A stretch of DNA of 54,760 bases from an uncultured Muribaculaceae bacterium (lineage in GTDB: Bacteria; Bacteroidota; Bacteroidia; Bacteroidales; Muribaculaceae), in NCBI GenBank assembly GCA_910578035.1, contig CAJTOB010000003.1, positions 24,564 to 79,323 of the forward strand. Reading direction: 5' to 3'. A program made the translations under genes and the position numbers. The stretch's first letter is position 1. Every line of letters begins with the position of its first letter. The notes beneath the pieces were generated by a model. It saw nothing but the letters and a program-made list of their open reading frames with translations. It was not told where the DNA came from and did not search any database. This document shows, in pieces, positions 16,632 to 24,213 of the stretch.

Positions 16632-18248
16632 ATGATAACGGTAACAAACTTAGGAATCCAATTCGGCAAGAAGCCTCTCTTCCAGGACGTAAATCTCAAA
16701 TTCACACCAGGAAACTGCTATGGTATAATCGGAGCCAATGGTGCGGGCAAATCGACTTTCATGCGTATGCTCAGCGGACAGCTCACGCCCACGACAGGCA
16801 CCGTATCGCAGGGCCCGGGCGAGCGTATGAGCGTGCTTGAGCAGGATCACTTCAAGTTCGACGACTGCACCGTGCTCGAGACTGTGCTTCGTGGCCATAC
16901 CGTGCTCTGGGATATCATGCAGGAAAAGGATGCCCTCTACGCAAAGCCCGATTTCAGCGATGAAGACGGTGTACGCGCCGCAGAGCTTGAAGAGAAATTT
17001 GCCGAGCTCGAAGGCTGGAATGCCGAAAGCGATGCGGCAGCCCTTCTGAGCGGACTCGGCATAAAGGAAGACCGCCACTACATGCTCATGCGAGATGTCA
17101 GCGCCAATGAGAAGGTGCGTGTTCTTCTTGCAAAGGCTCTTTTCGGCAATCCCGACAATCTGCTTCTCGACGAGCCTACCAACGACCTTGACCTCGACAC
17201 CGTGGCATGGCTGGAGCAATATCTGAGCAACTTCGAGAACACTGTGCTTGTGGTAAGCCACGACCGTCACTTCCTCGACAGTGTCTGCACTCATACTCTC
17301 GACATAGACTACAACCGTCTCCAGCTATTCGCCGGAAACTATTCGTTCTGGTATCAGAGTTCGCAGCTTGCGCTCCGCCAGCAGCAGCAGGCAAACAAGA
17401 AAGCCGAAGAGAAGCGCGCCGAACTTCTCGAATTCATTCGCCGCTTTAGTGCGAATGTGGCAAAGAGCAAGCAGACAACTTCGCGCAAGAAGATGCTCGA
17501 GAAGCTCAATATCGAGGAAATTCAGGCATCGTCGCGCCGCTATCCCGGTATAATCTTCACTCCTTCGCGCGAGCCCGGCAACAAGATTCTCGAAGTGAAA
17601 GGGCTTAGTGCGAGCGTAGACGGCGAAGTGCTGTTCCACGATGTGAACTTCCAGATTGAGAAAGGCGACAAGGTGGCCTTCCTCAGCCACGACCCGCGAG
17701 CCATGACAGCCTTCTTCGAAATAATCAACGGCAAGCGCAAGGCCGATGAAGGCACTTTCGAATGGGGCCAGACAATCACTACGGCTTATCTGCCTCTTGA
17801 CAACTCGGAATTCTTTAATACAGACTATAATCTTGTCGACTGGCTCGCCCAGTTCAGCGACGATTCCAGCGAAATATACCTCAAAGGCTTCCTCGGCAAG
17901 ATGCTTTTCTCGGGCGAAGATGTGCTCAAGAAAGCTTCGGTGCTTTCCGGCGGTGAGAAAATGCGCTGTATGATTGCCCGCATGATGATGCGCGATGCCA
18001 ATACCCTCGTGCTCGACTCGCCGACAAACCACCTCGACCTCGAATCGATTCAGGCATTCAACAATACACTCCAGGCTTTCAAGGGCAACATTCTCCTGTC
18101 GTCACACGACCACGAGTTCATTCAGACGGTCTGCAATCGTATAATCGAACTCACGCCCGGCGGTATAATCGACAAGCTCACCGAGTACGACGACTATATC
18201 ACCGACCCCCGTGTGGCTGAAGCCCGCGAACGCCTCTACTCCAAGTAG
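16632..18248 (+). CDS. ABC-F family ATPase (YbiT-like translation factor)
   Basis: 538 residues with two ABC ATPase domains and no membrane segments. First domain Walker A 'GANGAGKST' (34-42) and 'LLLDEPTNDLDLDTVAWLE'; the charged linker that reaches the ribosomal P site follows ('RQQQQANKKAEEKRAELLEF'); second domain with signature 'LSGGEKMR' and 'VLDSPTNHLDLES'. The second domain's nucleotide loop is 'SHDPRAM' rather than a standard GxxGxGKS/T, as in YbiT-like members. ABC-F proteins act on ribosomes to relieve stalled states. It follows lysC by 6 bp and ends in a TAG that forms the first base of an 8-bp-period repeat array. Confidence 0.9.
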   Translation: MITVTNLGIQFGKKPLFQDVNLKFTPGNCYGIIGANGAGKSTFMRMLSGQLTPTTGTVSQGPGERMSVLEQDHFKFDDCTVLETVLRGHTVLWDIMQEKDALYAKPDFSDEDGVRAAELEEKFAELEGWNAESDAAALLSGLGIKEDRHYMLMRDVSANEKVRVLLAKALFGNPDNLLLDEPTNDLDLDTVAWLEQYLSNFENTVLVVSHDRHFLDSVCTHTLDIDYNRLQLFAGNYSFWYQSSQLALRQQQQANKKAEEKRAELLEFIRRFSANVAKSKQTTSRKKMLEKLNIEEIQASSRRYPGIIFTPSREPGNKILEVKGLSASVDGEVLFHDVNFQIEKGDKVAFLSHDPRAMTAFFEIINGKRKADEGTFEWGQTITTAYLPLDNSEFFNTDYNLVDWLAQFSDDSSEIYLKGFLGKMLFSGEDVLKKASVLSGGEKMRCMIARMMMRDANTLVLDSPTNHLDLESIQAFNNTLQAFKGNILLSSHDHEFIQTVCNRIIELTPGGIIDKLTEYDDYITDPRVAEARERLYSK

Positions 18249-18350
18249 GCTGTTGGGCTGACGGGCTGTTGGGCTGATAGGTAAATAAATAATTAATAAT
18301 AATCGGGCTTGGATTTAATGGCTGCTTGTCGGCCTGTCAGCCCATTAGCT
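18248..18350. repeat. 8-bp-period GGCTGNNN array with inverted arm
   Basis: Four tandem 8-bp units, GGCTGTTG, GGCTGACG, GGCTGTTG, GGCTGATA (18248-18279), start on the last base of the ABC-F stop codon. After an AT-rich stretch (18282-18318) comes an inverted set (18319-18350) whose complement reads as units of the same type (GGCTGACA, GGCCGACA). The two arms could fold back on each other. The same kind of array follows the HTCS gene at 54616. There is no classical terminator here, so the fold may serve as one. Confidence 0.7.
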
Positions 18351-18364
18351 TAAACGCTTAAAAG

Positions 18365-18661
18365 ATGGTAAAGCATGTAGTAATGTTCAAGTTGGAGGGT
18401 GACAGCGCTGCTGTTGCCAAGGCTGCGGCCGATTTCAAGGCCGGTCTCGAGGCTCTGCCCGCGCAGATTGCCGAACTTAAATCGATGGAAGTAGCTGTAG
18501 ACAACAGCTGTATCGAAGGTAACTGGACTGTTACTCTCACTGCGCTCTGCGACAACTTCGAAGACCTCAAGGCTTATGCCGGTCACCCTGCGCACCTTGC
18601 CTGTGTGGCTATTATCAAGCCTTTGGTAGCAGCCCGCGCCTGTGTAGACTGCGAACAGTAA
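18365..18661 (+). CDS. Dabb family stress-responsive alpha/beta barrel protein
   Basis: 98 residues, the usual size of a single dimeric alpha/beta-barrel (Dabb) domain. Family signs are the start 'MVKHVVMFKLE', 'LKSMEVAVDN' and the histidine-bearing 'YAGHPAHLACVAIIKPLV'. Proteins of this group are small cytoplasmic dimers of mostly unknown function, some induced by stress. Start is the ATG at 18365, 117 bp after the ABC-F stop, beyond the foldback repeat. It ends in front of a strong bidirectional hairpin and converges on the nucleoside phosphorylase gene. Confidence 0.85.
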   Translation: MVKHVVMFKLEGDSAAVAKAAADFKAGLEALPAQIAELKSMEVAVDNSCIEGNWTVTLTALCDNFEDLKAYAGHPAHLACVAIIKPLVAARACVDCEQ

Positions 18662-18667
18662 TAACAC

Positions 18668-18709
18668 AATAATGGCCATAATGCTTTTACAGTCATTATG
18701 GCCATTATT
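18668..18709. terminator. Bidirectional terminator between convergent genes
   Basis: A perfect 16-bp stem, AATAATGGCCATAATG (18668-18683) with its exact complement at 18694-18709, and a 10-nt loop. AT-rich flanks on both sides and its place between the Dabb and phosphorylase stop codons (18661 and 18714) fit a terminator used by both strands, although there is no long T run. Confidence 0.7.
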
Positions 18710-18713
18710 ATGT

Positions 18714-19589
18714 TTAGATGCGGTCGAGCACGACGGCGATGAGGTCGCGTATGCCCTGCTTGTAGTTGGGATTTGCTTCTGTCTTATAGCGGTTTGCAAT
18801 AATTGAGCAGACCGTCATGCAGCGATGGCCCATGAGGCGTCCAAGGCCGGCGAGAGGAGCGCTTTCCATTTCATAGTTGGTAATCTTGCGGCCATTGTAT
18901 TCGAATTCTTCAATGCGGCGGTTGAGGTCGGGGTTTGAGAGGGGCAGACGGAGTTCGCGACCCTGAGGTCCATAGAATCCTACGGCGGATATTGTGTTGC
19001 CACGCACCATATCATCGCGGCCTATCATGTCGACAAGCTCTTCGTCGGCACTTACTATATATGGCTTTGCCCAGAGTGGATTCCAGCCGGTATGCTCGCA
19101 GAAAGCTTTTTCGAAATCGAGGTCGGCAACCTCGTTGCGGCCTGCATAATAGTTGAGAACGCCGTCGAAGCCGAGCGATTTCTCGGCGATTACAGGAGTG
19201 CCGAGCGACAATTCGGGCTGAAGCGCGCCCGATGTACCGATACGCACCATTGTAAGACGCCGTTTTTCGGCGCGGACTTCGCGAGTCTCAAAGTCGATAT
19301 TGGCTAGGGCGTCGAGTTCGTTTATGACAATGTCGATGTTGTCTGGACCGATGCCATGGCTAAGGCACATTATCGGTTTGCCCTTGTAAGTGCCGCCGAT
19401 AGTGTGAAATTCGCGGGCTGAGACTTCGAAAGTCTTGGTGTCGAAGAAAGATGCAACCATGTCGACGCGACCGGGGTCTCCTACCAGGATTATGCGGTCG
19501 GTAAGCTGCGATGGAAGCAGGTGAAGGTGAAAAACGCTTCCGTCGGGGTTGATGATAAGTTCGGAAGCAGGGATAATTTTGTGTTCCAT
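18714..19589 (-). CDS. udp: Nucleoside phosphorylase (uridine phosphorylase type)
   Basis: 291 residues of the NP-I phosphorylase family. Visible motifs: 'ILVGDPGRVDMVASFF' (phosphate binding), 'CLSHGIGPDNIDIVINEL', 'MVRIGTSGALQPELSLGTP', and the nucleoside-ribose site 'NYEMESAPLAGLG'. It splits a nucleoside with phosphate into base and ribose-1-phosphate; similarity to Bacteroides uridine phosphorylases makes uridine the best guess, but purine activity is not excluded. It is about 40 residues longer than E. coli Udp, with an N-terminal extension as in other Bacteroidales. dprA lies 92 bp upstream on the same strand. Confidence 0.85.
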   Translation of the reverse strand: MEHKIIPASELIINPDGSVFHLHLLPSQLTDRIILVGDPGRVDMVASFFDTKTFEVSAREFHTIGGTYKGKPIMCLSHGIGPDNIDIVINELDALANIDFETREVRAEKRRLTMVRIGTSGALQPELSLGTPVIAEKSLGFDGVLNYYAGRNEVADLDFEKAFCEHTGWNPLWAKPYIVSADEELVDMIGRDDMVRGNTISAVGFYGPQGRELRLPLSNPDLNRRIEEFEYNGRKITNYEMESAPLAGLGRLMGHRCMTVCSIIANRYKTEANPNYKQGIRDLIAVVLDRI

Positions 19590-19681
19590 GTATGATAGTT
19601 AGTAGTTAGAATTCAAGATAGGTAAACCGGTGTTTAAGTATAACACCTCACTCTATGCCTGTAATTCGGATTATTGATTAT

Positions 19682-20800
19682 TTAACTTTTGAGTATTACT
19701 CCATATCGCCCTCCCGGGAGTGATACGATTATATCAGCCATTTCCATTTCGAAAAGAATGGAACCCATCTGGGAGTAGGGCAGAGCAAGCGCCACACACA
19801 TATCGTTTACAGTCGCCGTAGGATTTTTGCGTATGAAATCGACTACGGTCTGTTGTGTCGCGTCGAGCCCGAAACTGAATTCCTGTTGTTCTCCCGTCTG
19901 AGGTTTCGGAGTCCAGCCCATTATATCGATAAGGTCGTCGGCACTGCGGATTATCGAAGCCTGACGCCGGGCTATAAGTGCATTACAGCCTCTGCTTGCG
20001 GGGTCGTAGACTCGTCCGGGCACGGCAAATACCTCTCGGTTATAGGCCGAAGCGATAGAGGCTGTAGACATTGCGCCCCCGCGTTCGTCGCTTTCCACTA
20101 CGACAGTGGCATCGGCCATACCGGCAACTATACGGTTGCGGGCAAGGAAGTTGCCGCGGTGTATGGTTTCGCATGTGCGGTATTCGGTTGCAAGAAATCC
20201 GCCTTCTGCTATTATGCGACGCGCAGCGTCGCGGTGGTCAGCCGGATATATGGTGTTGAGGCTGTGGGCAAATACGGCCCCGGTTGTAATTCCCGACGAG
20301 ATTGCAGCCTTGTGCGCCGCAATGTCAATTCCGTAAGCCAGTCCACTTACAATCAGGACGTCGTCGAGACTTTTGGCAATGTCTTCTACGAGCGTGCGGG
20401 TGAAGTCGAGTCCATATGCGGTACAGTGTCGTGTGCCTACGATGGCAACGACGTGCCGGAAGTCGGGTTTAGCCTCACCAAGCACAAAGAGCATTGCCGG
20501 AGCGTCGTTGCATTCGGCAAGCCGGGCCGGGTAACACTCGTCGGTATAATATATTGCCTTGATATGGTTTGCCGCAATGAAATCAGCTTCGCGCTGGGCT
20601 GCTTCGAGGGCTTCGCGGCGTCTGTCGTCGGCAAAAAAAGCCGGTTTGAGGCCTGTGATGCTTGCAAGAGTAGAGGCCGGGAATGTGAAAAACGCTTCGG
20701 GCGTCACATGCTTGGCTTCAAGGCGTGTGGCGCTGCTGTAGTTCACATTGCGGTATGTGGCGAACGCTATTCGATATATGAGTTCGTCGTGGCTGTTCAT
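19682..20800 (-). CDS. dprA: DNA processing protein DprA
   Basis: 372 residues. The order is an N-terminal helix-hairpin-helix/SAM-like part (about 1-80), the Rossmann-fold DprA domain with 'AIVGTRHCTAYG', 'VSGLAYGIDIAAHKAA' and 'FLARNRIVAGMADATVVVE', and a C-terminal winged-helix domain ('TQQTVVDFIRKNPTATVND'). DprA loads RecA on incoming single-stranded DNA during natural transformation and recombination. Its start overlaps the stop of the thioesterase gene by ATGA (20797-20800), so the two are translated together. Confidence 0.95.
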   Translation of the reverse strand: MNSHDELIYRIAFATYRNVNYSSATRLEAKHVTPEAFFTFPASTLASITGLKPAFFADDRRREALEAAQREADFIAANHIKAIYYTDECYPARLAECNDAPAMLFVLGEAKPDFRHVVAIVGTRHCTAYGLDFTRTLVEDIAKSLDDVLIVSGLAYGIDIAAHKAAISSGITTGAVFAHSLNTIYPADHRDAARRIIAEGGFLATEYRTCETIHRGNFLARNRIVAGMADATVVVESDERGGAMSTASIASAYNREVFAVPGRVYDPASRGCNALIARRQASIIRSADDLIDIMGWTPKPQTGEQQEFSFGLDATQQTVVDFIRKNPTATVNDMCVALALPYSQMGSILFEMEMADIIVSLPGGRYGVILKS

Positions 20801-21207
20801 TCTTGTTTCAGATACAGGGCAAAAGCTTCGGCAAGTGTTTCGCCCCGCGAGAGCCGCCCGTTCTCATAGCAGGCTATGTCTACAGTTGCTTTTACGACGG
20901 GTTCGCCCGAGGGTGTGTATATGTCTTGTCTGAATACGAATACGGGTCCGCGCCGGCTCATTGCAAGTTTGCTCACCATGCTGTCTCCGAGTCCGAGCGA
21001 ATGCAGATATTTGATTTCTATCCGCGATACCACCGGAGTGAGACCGCGTTCGCGCATGGTGCGGAACGAGAGCCCGGCCTGCTCGCAGAATTCATGTCGG
21101 GTATGCTCGAGGTAATGAAGATAATTGGCATTGTTCACAATGCCTTCGGCATCTACCTCATAGTCGCGCACCTTTAGAGGCAGTTCATATATATAGTCGC
21201 TATTCAT
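20797..21207 (-). CDS. Acyl-CoA thioesterase, hot-dog fold (YbgC-like)
   Basis: 136 residues from the ATG at 21207, the normal size of a single hot-dog thioesterase; the frame runs 37 codons further upstream but that part spans promoter-like sequence. The active-site helix region is seen as 'VRDYEVDAEGIVNNANYLHY' with the conserved aspartate and the 'ANYLHYLEHTR' signature of the 4-hydroxybenzoyl-CoA thioesterase/YbgC family. It hydrolyses acyl-CoA esters in the cytoplasm; the substrate is unknown. A -7-like TATATTTG (minus, 21213-21220) lies only 5 bp before the start codon, so the message may be leaderless. Coupled to dprA by ATGA overlap. Confidence 0.88.
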   Translation of the reverse strand: MNSDYIYELPLKVRDYEVDAEGIVNNANYLHYLEHTRHEFCEQAGLSFRTMRERGLTPVVSRIEIKYLHSLGLGDSMVSKLAMSRRGPVFVFRQDIYTPSGEPVVKATVDIACYENGRLSRGETLAEAFALYLKQE

Positions 21208-21302
21208 AATGACAAATATACGCAAAATTTCAGCAAGATGAGGTTTTTTGCGGTGTTTTGGAACTTTAACTGTTAAAGTATATAAAAATCGAGTAATTTT
21301 TA

Positions 21303-21323
21303 GTACTATGTATTGCATAGTAC
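21303..21323. promoter_or_regulatory. Perfect palindrome, candidate PadR operator
   Basis: GTACTATG (21303-21310) and CATAGTAC (21316-21323) are exact inverted copies with a 5-bp spacer. The -33 TTG (21313-21315) of the padR promoter lies in the spacer, so a bound dimer would block polymerase. PadR family regulators usually bind such palindromes at their own promoter; binding here is inferred from position. Confidence 0.65.
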
Positions 21324-21345
21324 CTTTTGAGTGTTTAACTTTGCA
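21313..21345 (+). promoter_or_regulatory. Promoter of the padR-pspC operon
   Basis: TTG at 21313-21315, exactly 20 bp, TAACTTTGCA at 21336-21345. The ATG of the PadR gene is at 21397, giving a leader of about 45 nt. Confidence 0.7.
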
Positions 21346-21396
21346 TCGTAATCAAAAGAGCACCCCTCTAAAATCTACAATCAAAGAAAAAACTCA

Positions 21397-21759
21397 ATGA
21401 ACATCGACAATCTGAAATCGCAAATGCGCAAGGGGATGCTGGAATTTTGCGTGCTGCTGCTGCTAAGGAATCGCGACGCTTATGCTTCCGAAATCATAGC
21501 CAGCATGAAAGAAGCCCATCTGATAGTGATGGAAGGTACGCTTTACCCGCTCCTGACCCGTCTGAAGAACGACGGGTTGCTCGCCTACCGCTGGGAGGAA
21601 TCGCCATCGGGGCCGCCGCGCAAGTATTATTCTATCACCCCTTTGGGGCTGCAGTTTCTCGACCAGCTGAAAACATCGTGGGATGAAATCTGCCACACAG
21701 TAAATCACATTCTCCTCCCTTCTCCAACGCCTCCACCAATTAATATCGACGAAGAATGA
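21397..21759 (+). CDS. PadR family transcriptional regulator
   Basis: 120 residues: a winged-helix DNA-binding domain ('LRNRDAYASEIIASMKEA', 'VMEGTLYPLLTRLKNDGLL', 'YRWEESPSGPPRKYYSITPL') with a short C-terminal dimerisation helix. The 'GTLYPLLTRLKNDGLL' recognition region is diagnostic of the PadR family. It most likely represses its own operon through the palindrome over the -33 box. It overlaps the PspC-domain gene by ATGA. PadR-PspC pairs are common in Bacteroidota and are thought to respond to envelope stress, but the inducing signal is not known. Confidence 0.92.
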   Translation: MNIDNLKSQMRKGMLEFCVLLLLRNRDAYASEIIASMKEAHLIVMEGTLYPLLTRLKNDGLLAYRWEESPSGPPRKYYSITPLGLQFLDQLKTSWDEICHTVNHILLPSPTPPPINIDEE

Positions 21760-22805
21760 AACGTACTTACCCGGCCAATATCGACGGCCAGATTTTCTAT
21801 ATAGACGAAGACGCCTATCTGATGCTTCAGGATTATCTGCAGCAGCTCAGACTCACATTTAAAGGCACCGAAGGCGCCGAGATTGTAAGCGATATCGAAA
21901 GCCGTATTCGCGAGCTCTTTGAAGAGCGCATAGCTTCGGGAGCCAATGTGATAGTGAAAGCCGATGTTACATCGGTAATAGAAACCATGGGTCGTCCTGA
22001 ACAGCTTACAGGCGACGCACATATGGACGGCGAAGACTGTGGCGGAGAATGTGGGCCGGTCTCCGAAGGCCCTGCCGACGAACCGAAGCCTTTTGTGGAG
22101 TTCAATTTTCCTACCCGCAAGCGGCTTTACAGAAATATGAAGAACAAGGTATTCGGAGGTGTTCTTGGCGGAGTGGCCACTTATCTTAATTGGAACGCCA
22201 ATATACTTCGTGTGCTCTATGCAGCCTTTGCCTGCTGTAGTTTCTGGGTTCCGATGTTCCTGCCGATGCTCGTGCTATATCTGCTCGGTTGGATGATAAT
22301 ACCTCCGGCCAAGACGCCGCGCCAGATTCTTGAGATGAAGGGTGAGCCTGTAAACGTAGATACAATCGGGCAGACTTTCATGGAAAACAGTCCGACAGCA
22401 GCACCCAACGGGCAAGAGGAGGAGCCCCGCAATTTTTTTTCTCTGATTCTTGCCGTCGTCGGTAAGGTAGTGATGGGATTTCTCGGCATAGTGGGCTGTC
22501 TTGCTCTGATTGGAGGTCTTATTTCTTTCCTCTCTGTAGGCGCTTGCCAGATATGGTATTACTTGAGTTCTGTGCCCGATCTTGTTTGGCGTCTGCCCTG
22601 GCATGGAGAGCCGATATACTTCGTCTGCATAATGATATGGTCTCTGGTAGCGGCAATTGCCGGTTGGGCGCTTGCATGGGCATCGGCTTGTGTGCTGTTC
22701 AATACCGGGGCGGCTTCCAAAACTACAAAGATTACAGTATTCATCATGGAAATTCTGCTTATCTCTCTGGGCATAGCTGTATCGGTGGTGGCAGCATCGA
22801 TGTGA
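21756..22805 (+). CDS. PspC domain membrane protein
   Basis: 349 residues. An N-terminal cytoplasmic part (about 1-115, with 'DIESRIRELFEERIASG') is followed by the PspC domain (about 120-185: 'RLYRNMKNKVFGGVLGG', 'NANILRVLYAAF') with its transmembrane hairpin, then a second membrane region of about four segments near the C-terminus. PspC domains act in envelope-stress sensing (phage shock response); no PspA/B homologue is nearby. Translation is coupled to the PadR gene by ATGA overlap. A strong bidirectional hairpin follows. Confidence 0.88.
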   Translation: MKRTYPANIDGQIFYIDEDAYLMLQDYLQQLRLTFKGTEGAEIVSDIESRIRELFEERIASGANVIVKADVTSVIETMGRPEQLTGDAHMDGEDCGGECGPVSEGPADEPKPFVEFNFPTRKRLYRNMKNKVFGGVLGGVATYLNWNANILRVLYAAFACCSFWVPMFLPMLVLYLLGWMIIPPAKTPRQILEMKGEPVNVDTIGQTFMENSPTAAPNGQEEEPRNFFSLILAVVGKVVMGFLGIVGCLALIGGLISFLSVGACQIWYYLSSVPDLVWRLPWHGEPIYFVCIMIWSLVAAIAGWALAWASACVLFNTGAASKTTKITVFIMEILLISLGIAVSVVAASM

Positions 22806-22870
22806 CAGCAAACGGTAGCCCGAGGTCGGCTGCCGGACTACAAAATATATAATTAGATTGATTGTTAATG

Positions 22871-22906
22871 AAAAACGGCCACGCAGATGATTGCGCGGCC
22901 GTTTTT
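22871..22906. terminator. Bidirectional terminator after the PspC gene and FKBP gene
   Basis: AAAAACGGCC (22871-22880) pairs perfectly with GGCCGTTTTT (22897-22906), loop 16 nt. Reads as stem plus T run on either strand and lies between the two convergent stop codons. Confidence 0.85.
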
Positions 22907-22915
22907 ATGTAGGGC

Positions 22916-23479
22916 TTATTTTTCGTAAGGTGGAGCCTCGTAGTAAGGAATATCTACAAGGCGGATATTGAAGCGCAGATTTGAGTATGGGGGAATTGTT
23001 CCGAGATTCTGCGAGCCGTAGGCAACACCATAGGGGAGGATTACTTCGGCAGTATCGCCGCAGCGCATGTCGGACAGGGCCATTGCCCAACCCTGCACAG
23101 TGCTGTTGAGCTTTGTGCGGAATATGCCGGGAGCCGGGCTGGTGCTCAGCGTGCTCGAGTCTACGCCGGTTCCGTCATAGAGGTGGAGCTCGTAGCGTGT
23201 GTCGATGGTGCTGGTATAAAGCGGGCTCAGATTACCTTCTGTTTCAGCGCGGTCGTTGAAATAGTGTATCAACACGAATGCGCCGGGGTTCCAGTCGGGC
23301 ACAATTTTAGTGTAATATGGAGTGCCGTCGGGATTGGTGCGCAATTCCTGCTCGGCAAGCCATGTGGCGTTGGCTTCGCGCCAATCGGCATATTCTTCCC
23401 AGGTGGTCTTGATTTCGTCTTTGCAGCCTGCTCCGGCAAGGAGAAGAAGGGCAAGGGGCAGATAAAGCAGTTTTTTCAT
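22916..23479 (-). CDS. FKBP-type peptidyl-prolyl isomerase-like lipoprotein
   Basis: 187 residues. A lipoprotein signal ends in the lipobox 'LAGAGC' (C19), so it is anchored in an envelope membrane. The C-terminal half carries the FKBP fold: 'GWAMALSDMRCGDTAEVILP', 'YGVAYGSQNLGTIPPYSNL' and 'FNIRLVDI'. It would assist folding of envelope proteins; several active-site aromatic positions differ from FKBP12, so isomerase activity is not certain. The ATG is 1 bp beyond the lemA stop, so the two genes form an operon. Confidence 0.85.
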   Translation of the reverse strand: MKKLLYLPLALLLLAGAGCKDEIKTTWEEYADWREANATWLAEQELRTNPDGTPYYTKIVPDWNPGAFVLIHYFNDRAETEGNLSPLYTSTIDTRYELHLYDGTGVDSSTLSTSPAPGIFRTKLNSTVQGWAMALSDMRCGDTAEVILPYGVAYGSQNLGTIPPYSNLRFNIRLVDIPYYEAPPYEK

Positions 23480-23480
23480 A

Positions 23481-24095
23481 TCAGAATGTTACTGTGGGGG
23501 CTTTGGCAGCTTCTGCATCGGCCTGGAACTGAGATTTGGCTTTAAAGCCGAAAATAGAAGCCCAGATATTGGCAGGGAAGCGCTTCACGGCCACATTATA
23601 GGTGCGCACGGCTTCGGTATAACGGCCGCGCTCGGTGGCTATGCGGTTTTCTGTGCCTTCGAGCTGAGTCTGCAGATTGATGAATTGGGTATCGGCCTTG
23701 AGGTCGGGATAGGCCTCGCGCACGGCATTGACATATATGCTGAGAGCTTTTTTGAGAGCGTCCTGCGACTGCTGTTCTTTCATGAATGCCTGTTCGTTTT
23801 CGGGAACGGCAATGCTGTTTGCCTCATTGGCCTCGTTGTAGGCGTCGGTAAGACCGGCGCGGGCGCGGGTCACGTTCTCGAATGTCTCGCTTTCGTGCTT
23901 GGCATAGCCTTTGACAGTCTCGACAAGATTGGGAATGAGGTCGAGACGGCGCTGGTACTGCACCTGAACCTGTGCCCATGACTGCTCGACATCCTGGTCG
24001 AGGGTCATCATGGAGTTGTAGGTCGACTTGCCGTTGAAAAAGGCAAAGAGAGCCAGAACTACTAAAACGCCGATTATTATATAAGACTTTTTCAT
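23481..24095 (-). CDS. lemA: LemA family protein
   Basis: 204 residues: one N-terminal transmembrane segment (about 5-20) followed by the helical LemA domain with the signature 'SWAQVQVQYQRRLDLIPNLV' and 'VKGYAKHESETFENVTRAR'. LemA proteins are membrane-anchored, helical and of unclear role; in other bacteria they usually precede TPM-domain (YgcG-like) genes. Here the partner is an FKBP lipoprotein one base downstream, and no TPM gene is seen. Confidence 0.92.
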   Translation of the reverse strand: MKKSYIIIGVLVVLALFAFFNGKSTYNSMMTLDQDVEQSWAQVQVQYQRRLDLIPNLVETVKGYAKHESETFENVTRARAGLTDAYNEANEANSIAVPENEQAFMKEQQSQDALKKALSIYVNAVREAYPDLKADTQFINLQTQLEGTENRIATERGRYTEAVRTYNVAVKRFPANIWASIFGFKAKSQFQADAEAAKAPTVTF

Positions 24096-24127
24096 AGCAG
24101 GGGAGGGATTTGTAGTGTTAATAAAAT

Positions 24128-24194
24128 GTATGAAGTCGAAGAGCTAAGAAAACGGTCGAAACAGACTGTTATCTTGACTTATTCGACTTCGTAC
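24128..24194. repeat. 13-bp inverted repeat with nested hairpin between glyS and lemA
   Basis: GTATGAAGTCGAA (24128-24140) and TTCGACTTCGTAC (24182-24194) pair at 12 of 13 positions. A second, interrupted hairpin lies inside the loop (AACGGTC... GACTGTT, near 24153-24172). It is in the 118-bp space downstream of glyS and upstream of lemA, so on the minus strand it may end glyS transcription or form a structured leader for lemA. There is no T run directly after either arm. Confidence 0.55.
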
Positions 24195-24213
24195 TTTATA
24201 AACTACCGAAATA

